Origin: Asticcacaulis aquaticus
GTDB lineage: Bacteria > Pseudomonadota > Alphaproteobacteria > Caulobacterales > Caulobacteraceae
Reading direction: 5' to 3'
NCBI RefSeq assembly: GCF_028550415.1
Contig: NZ_JAQQKX010000009.1
Coordinates: 1-64,000 of the forward strand
Length of the DNA: 64,000 nt
Below are positions 58,408 to 64,000 of the stretch, piece by piece. How positions within the stretch are numbered: the stretch's first letter is position 1; each line of letters begins with the position of its first letter. The notes beneath the pieces are model-generated. The model saw only the letters and a list, made by a program, of their open reading frames with translations, was not told the origin of the DNA and ran no database searches. The translations under genes and the position numbers were made by a program.

Positions 58408-60306
58408 TTACCCATGAAAGAAGTCGTATATGCGCTGAGCCAGCGCCTCGTTGATACCCTCGACCTTGCGCAGGTCCTCGATCTGCGCCTTGCCGACCTC
58501 GCGGCCTGAGCCGAACGCGGCCAGCAAAGCCCGCTTCTTGCGCGGGCCGATGCCTTCGATTTCGTCGAGCGGGTTCTTGGTGATCGCCGCGTCGCGCTTT
58601 TGCCGGTTGGCGCCGATGGCGTAGCGGTGGGCCTCGTCGCGCAGGCGTTGCAGATAATAAAGCACCGGCGACTTCGGCTCCATCATGAAGGGCGCGCGTC
58701 CCGGCATGAAAAAACGCTCCATCCCCGCGTCGCGGTCCGGCCCCTTGGCCACACCGACGATCTTTATATCTTCCATGCCCAGCTCGCGCATGACCTCCAG
58801 CACGGCGTCAAGCTGCCCCTGCCCGCCGTCGACCAGCACCAGATCGGGCCGCCCGAAACCCTCTTCGTCGGTGGCGGTATCCGAGCGATTCTTCAACCGC
58901 AGGAACCGGCGGCGAAACACCTCGCGCATCATGGCGTAGTCGTCGCCACTATTGATCTTGTCGAGGTCCTTGATGGTGAACTTGCGGTACTGGCCCTTCA
59001 TGAAGCCGTCAGGCCCGGCCACAACCATGCCGCCGACGGCATGGGTGCCGCCTAGGTGCGAGTTGTCATAGACCTCGATGCGCTCCGGCGGCGCGGGCAG
59101 CTCGAAGATATCCGCCACACCTTTGAGCAGCCGGGTCTGGGCCGAATGCTCGGCCATGCGCCGCCCCAAGGCCGACCTGGCATTATTGAGGGCGTGGGCC
59201 ACGACATCGGCCTTTTCGCCGCGCTTGGGCGTATGGATCTCGACCTTGCGGTCGGCGCGCAGGGATAACGCCTCCATCATCAGGTCGGGCTCCGACAACG
59301 GGTGCGACACGAGGATCAGCTTCGGCACCGGGCGGTCCTGATAGAACTGCCCCAGAAACGCGTCGAGGATTTCGCCCTCACCGCTGTCGGCTTCCTCACC
59401 GCTATCGGGCACGCGCGGGAAATAGGCGCGGTCGCCCCAGTTCTGGCCCGCCCGGTAGAACACCGCCTGGACGCAGGCCGAGCCACCCTCCGAGACCACG
59501 GCGAAGACGTCAGCCTCGGCTTCGCCCAGCCCGATCGAGGACGACATGGTGATATGGTTGAGCGCGCGCACCCGATCGCGCAGGAAAGCGGCCTTTTCGA
59601 AATCCATATCGTCCGAAGCGCGCATCATCTGCTGCGTCAGATCGTCGATAACGACACGCGAGCGGCCCCGGAGGAAGTCCTGCGCCTGCCCGACCAGCCC
59701 GTTATAGTCCTCAAGGCCGATTACCCCGGTGCACGGCGCGGAACAGCGGCGGATCTGGTGCAGCATGCACGGCCGGGTGCGCGCGGCATAGACGCTGTCG
59801 GTGCAGGTCCTCAGCAGAAACGCCCGTTGCAGCGTATCGAGCGTGCGGTTGACCGCCTGAGTCGAGGCGAACGGTCCGTAATATTCGCCCTTGATCGAAT
59901 GGGCACCGCGGTGCTTAGTGATCTGCGCCGCCTCGTGGTCCTTGCGCACCAGAATCTCGGCAAAGGACTTGTCGTCGCGCAAAAGCACATTGTACCGCGG
60001 CTTGAGCGCCTTGATCAGGCGCGCCTCCAAAAGCAGGGCCTCGCCCTCGGTGCGGGTGCGCACAATGACCATCGACCGCGTCAGATAGACCATCCGTGCG
60101 ATGCGCTGGGCGTGCACGCGGCCCTGCGCATATTGCAGGATGCGTTTTTTCAGCGACTTGGCCTTGCCGACATAGAGCACCTCGTCGTTTTCGCCGATCA
60201 TGCGATAGACGCCGGGCTTGTCCTCGGCCAGCCGCGCCTCACGCAGGATCAGGGCCGCGCCGGTCAGTATCGCTTCCGTATCCGGTATGGGCTGGTCTTC
60301 TGTCAA
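58408..60306 (-). CDS. uvrC: UvrABC excinuclease subunit C
   Basis: About 632 residues. GIY-YIG domain ('KPGVYRMIGENDEVLYVGKAKSLKKRI'), UVR motif ('LTQQMMRASDDMDFEKAAFLRDRVRAL'), RNase-H-like endonuclease ('IEVYDNSHLGGTHAVGGMVVAGPDGF', 'PDLVLVDGGQGQLDAVL') and C-terminal helix-hairpin-helix ('LDEIEGIGPRKKRALLAAFGSGREVGKAQIEDLRKVEGINEALAQRIYDFF'). It cuts both sides of lesions in nucleotide excision repair. I prefer TTG at 60306, behind GAGGCCTGACTCG; the frame is open to another TTG at 60369. Confidence 0.95.
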   Translation of the reverse strand: MTEDQPIPDTEAILTGAALILREARLAEDKPGVYRMIGENDEVLYVGKAKSLKKRILQYAQGRVHAQRIARMVYLTRSMVIVRTRTEGEALLLEARLIKALKPRYNVLLRDDKSFAEILVRKDHEAAQITKHRGAHSIKGEYYGPFASTQAVNRTLDTLQRAFLLRTCTDSVYAARTRPCMLHQIRRCSAPCTGVIGLEDYNGLVGQAQDFLRGRSRVVIDDLTQQMMRASDDMDFEKAAFLRDRVRALNHITMSSSIGLGEAEADVFAVVSEGGSACVQAVFYRAGQNWGDRAYFPRVPDSGEEADSGEGEILDAFLGQFYQDRPVPKLILVSHPLSEPDLMMEALSLRADRKVEIHTPKRGEKADVVAHALNNARSALGRRMAEHSAQTRLLKGVADIFELPAPPERIEVYDNSHLGGTHAVGGMVVAGPDGFMKGQYRKFTIKDLDKINSGDDYAMMREVFRRRFLRLKNRSDTATDEEGFGRPDLVLVDGGQGQLDAVLEVMRELGMEDIKIVGVAKGPDRDAGMERFFMPGRAPFMMEPKSPVLYYLQRLRDEAHRYAIGANRQKRDAAITKNPLDEIEGIGPRKKRALLAAFGSGREVGKAQIEDLRKVEGINEALAQRIYDFFHG

Positions 60307-60516
60307 CGAGTCAGGCCTCAATGTACACTTTATGTTCGCATAAATGCCCTTAGCCGTGTCACGATACAAGCCGCCCTACAGTAAAAATTACGCGCCGAGA
60401 GTCATTTCATATTCAAAATATTTCGCACATATAAATTGTAAGTCGCTTTTCCATATGCCATTTAGAGCTGTTTTCCGGCGGTCTGGGTAGATCGCCTGCG
60501 TAGAGGGGGCGGGGGA

Positions 60517-62550
60517 ATGAAATCCAGAACATATTTGCTGGCGACGGCCATGCTGATGGTCGGCGCAAGTTTGTCTGCCTGCGGCGGCGGAGGTGGAGGC
60601 GGTGGCGGTGACGTCTATACGCCTCTGCCATCCCCACCACCGCCTCCACCTCCACCTCCACCTCCACCTCCACCTCCACCTCCACCACCACCTCCTCCTC
60701 CGCCGCCAGCGGGTATCGGTAGCAACGACTGTGCGACCAAACCCGCTGCTATTGCCTGCTTAGGCACGCCTCTGACTCTGACTGGGGCGACGGCCTTCAC
60801 GGTGAACGCCCTGGCATCGGCATTCAAGGCCGATGATCTCAATGCAAACGCGACAATTACGATGACCGCGGGCAGCGCCGGGACAGCCGGCGACGAGACC
60901 TATCGCGTCCTCTATAAGCTCAACGGCCAGACCTACGATTTCGAGGTCGGCGGCGCAGGGGAATCGATCACGGTTTTCGGCTTTCCCACCAAACGCCTGA
61001 GCTGCCTCAACCCGGTCAACTGCCCGGCGACGGTAAACCTTATCTACGCCACTACGTCGGAATCCGGCAGCCTGGATTACGTCCTGCCCTATATGCTGTC
61101 GAACACCATGACGCAGATATATGGGATCGCCGGTCGCGAGACGGGCGTTTTCAGCCCAGCCATGCAGACGGGTACAGCCCTGTATGCCGGGACGGCCTTC
61201 GGTACCTATGGCACGCCGACCAGCGGCGGCACCGCTCAGGGTCGTCTGCGCATGGATGTCAATTTCGGAACCGGCGTTCTGGAAGGCGGCATCGTCGATT
61301 TCGTGACGTCGTCTTCGACGCCGATCGTGCTCGATTTCCTGTTTACGGGGTCGCTGAACAACAGCAATGGCAGGTTCACCGGCTCGGCGCTAGCCCGTCA
61401 GTCGGGCAGCGCGCTGGTCGGCAATGTCTACGGCAGTTTCTATGGTCCTTCCGGGCAAAAGCCGGACGAGGTCGGGCTCAGCTATTACCTGACCTCGGCG
61501 ACCTATCAGCTGACCCTCACGGGCGTTGCCGTCGGCGGAGCTGCCAGCGCAGCGGCACCCCTGCCGCCACCGCCACCGACGGCAACGCCGCCCGTGTCAC
61601 CTCCGCCTCCGCCACCACCACCGCCGTCTCCGCCGCCACCGCCACTGCCTGGCACACCCGTTCCAGGTTCCGACGCTACCTGCGCCAAGTCGAAGTGCCT
61701 GACCGGGAAGACCTATTTCAACGGCCCCTCGACCCTGATTCAGGTGCGCAACGCCAATCCGGGTTCGGCGACGCCTATTGCGGGAACGCGTATCGACAAC
61801 CTCTCAAACATGGTCCACGTCATGATCGATCCGGGCAGCAGCGCCTCGGAATCCGACGACGTCTACAGTGTGCGCTACATGATCGGCGGCAACAGCTATG
61901 AGCGCAATTTCAGCGTTCTGGTGCCGGTGACCAATGTGCTGGGGACGCTGAAAGTTGCGCTTCTGGCCGACGGATCGACCGATAGCTTTTTCCTCGTCGA
62001 CCTCGACTCCGCACTAGCGGGGGCGGCGGACTACGTGCAACTGGCGGCATTCAGTCGCGAAGTCGGCAGCACCGGCGCGGAACTCGGCTTCATAACCTTC
62101 GGTCGCCTGACCGACGCCAAGGACATGCCCACCACCGGCAGCGCTACCTATGTCGGTCAGACTCGCGGCATCTATGTCACCACCACCGGCGAGGTGTTCG
62201 ATACAGCCAGCGCCATCGACATGACGGCAAATTTCGGCACCGGCAAGGTCACCGGCCTGGCCTCGAACTTCAAATTAATGAACGGCAGCGGGAATCTGGT
62301 CACGCGACCGGAAAAGCTCGACTTTCTCTATTCAGCCGACATTAACAGCGGTACGGCAACCTTCAGCGGCACGGCCTTCAGTGCCTTTCCAGGTAGCGCC
62401 GGCGGGCTGGGAATCACCGGTCAGGTCGAGGGCGCGTTCTTCGGCCCGAAGGATAAGCCACCAGCAGCAGCGGGACTGACTTACAAGCTGGGGGTGCCGG
62501 TCACCGGTTCGTTCATGTCTGGCGGCGCGGTGCTGGGTCCCAAGCCTTGA
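60517..62550 (+). CDS. Proline-rich TbpB-like surface lipoprotein, two lobes
   Basis: 677 residues. Lipobox 'ASLSAC' (Cys22) is followed by nine glycines and a run of about 25 prolines (to about residue 64). Lobe 1 (about 66-345) ends in a barrel-like pattern 'RLRMDVNFGTGVLEGGIVDFV ... GRFTGSALARQSGSALVGNVYGSFYGPSGQKPDEVGLSYYL', similar to transferrin-binding-protein B-type barrels. A second proline linker (about 347-382) leads to lobe 2 (about 385-677), which repeats the pattern and ends 'GQVEGAFFGPKDKPPAAAGLTYKL'. Known Slam substrates have this lipid anchor plus TbpB-like barrel. The overlapping downstream Slam gene supports export to the outer leaflet. Ligand unknown. Confidence 0.82.
   Translation: MKSRTYLLATAMLMVGASLSACGGGGGGGGGDVYTPLPSPPPPPPPPPPPPPPPPPPPPPPPPPAGIGSNDCATKPAAIACLGTPLTLTGATAFTVNALASAFKADDLNANATITMTAGSAGTAGDETYRVLYKLNGQTYDFEVGGAGESITVFGFPTKRLSCLNPVNCPATVNLIYATTSESGSLDYVLPYMLSNTMTQIYGIAGRETGVFSPAMQTGTALYAGTAFGTYGTPTSGGTAQGRLRMDVNFGTGVLEGGIVDFVTSSSTPIVLDFLFTGSLNNSNGRFTGSALARQSGSALVGNVYGSFYGPSGQKPDEVGLSYYLTSATYQLTLTGVAVGGAASAAAPLPPPPPTATPPVSPPPPPPPPPSPPPPPLPGTPVPGSDATCAKSKCLTGKTYFNGPSTLIQVRNANPGSATPIAGTRIDNLSNMVHVMIDPGSSASESDDVYSVRYMIGGNSYERNFSVLVPVTNVLGTLKVALLADGSTDSFFLVDLDSALAGAADYVQLAAFSREVGSTGAELGFITFGRLTDAKDMPTTGSATYVGQTRGIYVTTTGEVFDTASAIDMTANFGTGKVTGLASNFKLMNGSGNLVTRPEKLDFLYSADINSGTATFSGTAFSAFPGSAGGLGITGQVEGAFFGPKDKPPAAAGLTYKLGVPVTGSFMSGGAVLGPKP
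60643..60684 (+). repeat. Hexanucleotide tandem repeat (CCTCCA)x7 in the lipoprotein gene
   Basis: Seven perfect copies of CCTCCA followed by degenerate CCA/CCT/CCG codons encode the first proline linker. As the unit is six bases, gain or loss of copies would lengthen or shorten the linker without a frameshift. Confidence 0.85.
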
Positions 62551-63872
62551 GGTCAGAATATTTCGGCATTGCGCTCGCCTTGGTGGCGGGCGTAGCGGCC
62601 ATACCGGTCGAGGCACAGACAACACAGACCTCGTCGGCGGTCGCGTCTGCCGACGAAAAGGCTTTTGCCGACGAACTGATGCGGCGGTTGCGGGCAAACG
62701 ACTATGCCGGTGCGCTCGACTGGCTCGATGCGCGCCCCGATATCGCCGCCCGGCCAGAAGGTCAGAAGCTTCGCATTCAGTTGTTGATGTTTCTCGACCG
62801 CGACCGTGAAGCTCAGGCCTTAAGCGAAGCCTATCTGTCGGTGCACCCGGACGACGCCACGGCCCGCTTTCAACTCGGCGAAATCCATTTTCGCGCCCGC
62901 CAGGATCAGCCCGCGGCCTTCGCCTACCGGTTGGCTGTCGCGGGCGATCTCGACGAAACCCGGCGTCAGGCGGCATTGGCGCGGCTGACGCAGATCGACG
63001 GGCGCAAACGGTGGCGGTTCTGGGTCGGCGGCTCGGTCGCACCAGACTCCAATCTCAACTCCGCGACCGATGCCACGCGTGTCGACCTGTTCGGCCTGCC
63101 CTTCGCCCTGAGCGACGATGCTCGCCGGCGCAGCGGCGTATCGGTCAATGCCTTTGGCGGCGTCGATCGCACCGTGCAACTGTCGCCCACCCTTGCCGTG
63201 CGTCTGAGCGCCATCGGAAGCCTGACCGACGTGCCGGGTGAGGAGTCAGATCTTCAATACCTATCCCTGCGCGCCGGTCCGCAATGGCGACTGGGCCCCA
63301 CAACCACGGTGTCGGTTCAGGTCAAACAGAGTCGCCGCTGGTACGGCGGCGCCGTTTGGGAAGATGCTCAGGGCTTCGGCCTGGAAGGCGACACTTACGG
63401 CAATAACACCCGCTGGACCGGAGCGTTCAACGCCGAAGGTATCGATGCTAAGGTTAATCCCGCACGCAACGGTCGCCTGTTCAGTATCGAAGGGGCCCGT
63501 ACGCGGTATCTCGGCACCTCGTCTCTTTGGCGGCTGGGTGCCGTTGCCGTCCGACGCGAGGCCGAATCGTCGACGGAAGCCTACACGCAGGGGCACATCA
63601 GTCTCGGACGCCTGTTTCAGGGTCCGCATGCGACGTTCATCTACGCCGAGGCATCGACCGGCCTGCGTCGCTATGACGTCGCAGCCATCGCCTTCGGCAC
63701 GCGGCGCGAAGATCGCGAAGCCTCGCTCGAATTGCGCCTATCTAAGCGCGACTGGTTTATCTGGGGCGCGCATCCGTTCGTGTCGATGTCCACGTCGCGC
63801 AATCGGTCCACCATCAACATCTATACCTACGACCGGACGCGTATGGAGTTCGGTTTCACACGCGAATTTTAG
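62547..63872 (+). CDS. Slam-type surface lipoprotein assembly modifier (DUF560)
   Basis: 441 residues. A signal peptide ('YFGIALALVAGVAAIPVEAQ'), TPR-like helices (about 38-148: 'DYAGALDWLDARPDIA', 'YLSVHPDDATARFQLGEIHFRARQDQPAAFAYRLAV') and a C-terminal beta barrel (about 152-441) starting 'FWVGGSVAPDSNLNSATDATRVDLFGLPFALSDDARRRSGVSVNAFGGVDRTV' and ending in Phe ('TRMEFGFTREF') fit the Slam family, outer-membrane translocators that place lipoproteins on the cell surface. The TTG start lies on the lipoprotein's stop (TTGA), so the two are coupled. Confidence 0.85.
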   Translation: MRSEYFGIALALVAGVAAIPVEAQTTQTSSAVASADEKAFADELMRRLRANDYAGALDWLDARPDIAARPEGQKLRIQLLMFLDRDREAQALSEAYLSVHPDDATARFQLGEIHFRARQDQPAAFAYRLAVAGDLDETRRQAALARLTQIDGRKRWRFWVGGSVAPDSNLNSATDATRVDLFGLPFALSDDARRRSGVSVNAFGGVDRTVQLSPTLAVRLSAIGSLTDVPGEESDLQYLSLRAGPQWRLGPTTTVSVQVKQSRRWYGGAVWEDAQGFGLEGDTYGNNTRWTGAFNAEGIDAKVNPARNGRLFSIEGARTRYLGTSSLWRLGAVAVRREAESSTEAYTQGHISLGRLFQGPHATFIYAEASTGLRRYDVAAIAFGTRREDREASLELRLSKRDWFIWGAHPFVSMSTSRNRSTINIYTYDRTRMEFGFTREF

Positions 63873-64000
63873 CCACGGCTCGTTCGTAATATTTGCCCGT
63901 AATATTGGGTTGTCACAATTTTGTTGGCCCACGGCCACGAATGACCTGCACAGAGCCAGCATCCAGTCGATATAGTGGCTGGGCGACCGTCTTTACCGGC
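63873..64000. other. Right-edge intergenic sequence
   Basis: After the Slam stop I see two near-identical GTAATATT blocks (63886 and 63899) and no gene, terminator or promoter I can support in these 128 bases. Confidence 0.4.

Noticed and set aside
60615-60842. A minus-strand frame with a long glycine run opposite the lipoprotein gene
   Set aside because: It is the complement of the proline codons; the sense strand has a lipobox, lobes and a coupled Slam gene.

Overview
The window reads as chromosomal DNA of a stalked alphaproteobacterium of the Caulobacteraceae, most likely Asticcacaulis or a close relative. The reasons are a SpmX-type muramidase with a very long low-complexity middle region (about 827 residues), the cell-cycle kinase CckA beside flhB-fliR-fliQ, scattered early flagellar operons (flgB-flgC-fliE, fliO-fliP, fliL-fliM), TTAA-N7-TTAA CtrA-type boxes before several of these, GC-rich codon use, and many small intergenic palindromic repeats. 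This placement rests on gene content and recalled family knowledge, not on a database search.

Layout. The left edge holds the first codons of an IS5-like transposase. Then come spmX, mgtE and tRNA-Leu(GAG) (0-4.6 kb); a SUKH-like protein, an orphan FliN/SpoA-domain protein, lipB and a DUF2167 protein (4.7-7.2 kb); a 173-bp MITE-like element and DUF805 proteins; two TadG-like von Willebrand proteins (8.2-11.5 kb); an RluA-type pseudouridine synthase, a three-gene coupled small-protein operon and rarA (11.7-15.1 kb); an HNH protein, gluQ and dxs (16.4-20 kb); two RcnB-like proteins, an AbgT-type transporter, an alpha/beta-hydrolase lacking its catalytic residues, a cold-shock gene, ispA-xseB and a TPR protein (20.5-30 kb).

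From 29.9 to 36.2 kb lies a coherent stress locus. A sigma factor with a ChrR-like anti-sigma partner heads a leftward operon (DUF2177, cyclopropane-synthase-like methyltransferase, small methyltransferase). It diverges from a FAD oxidoreductase and a DUF1365 protein. Both directions carry a TGATCC-N18-TA promoter, which suggests a singlet-oxygen or photo-oxidative response acting on membrane lipids.

From 37.4 to 57 kb is cckA and most of the early flagellar export, rod and switch genes, broken up by inserts: a duplicated-domain secreted protein, ParDE, an SPFH protein, a DsbA-like lipoprotein and a NADAR protein. A 1018-residue TPR membrane protein, a MotE-like protein and a DUF6468 protein accompany fliL-fliM. 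pgsA and uvrC follow, separated by a BrnTA toxin-antitoxin pair. The right edge is a two-gene unit: a proline-rich two-lobed TbpB-like lipoprotein overlapped by a Slam-type outer-membrane translocator.

The most unusual signals are: (1) a dispersed palindromic element (six copies) whose stems change in compensatory fashion and one copy of which is translated in frame inside the FAD oxidoreductase; (2) the Slam/polyproline surface-lipoprotein pair; (3) the mirrored ECF promoters; (4) the expanded SpmX; (5) the catalytically dead HSL-family protein; (6) a second GC-rich repeat family that splits fliQ from fliR and the oxidoreductase from DUF1365; and (7) a nested inverted repeat at the pgsA stop codon.
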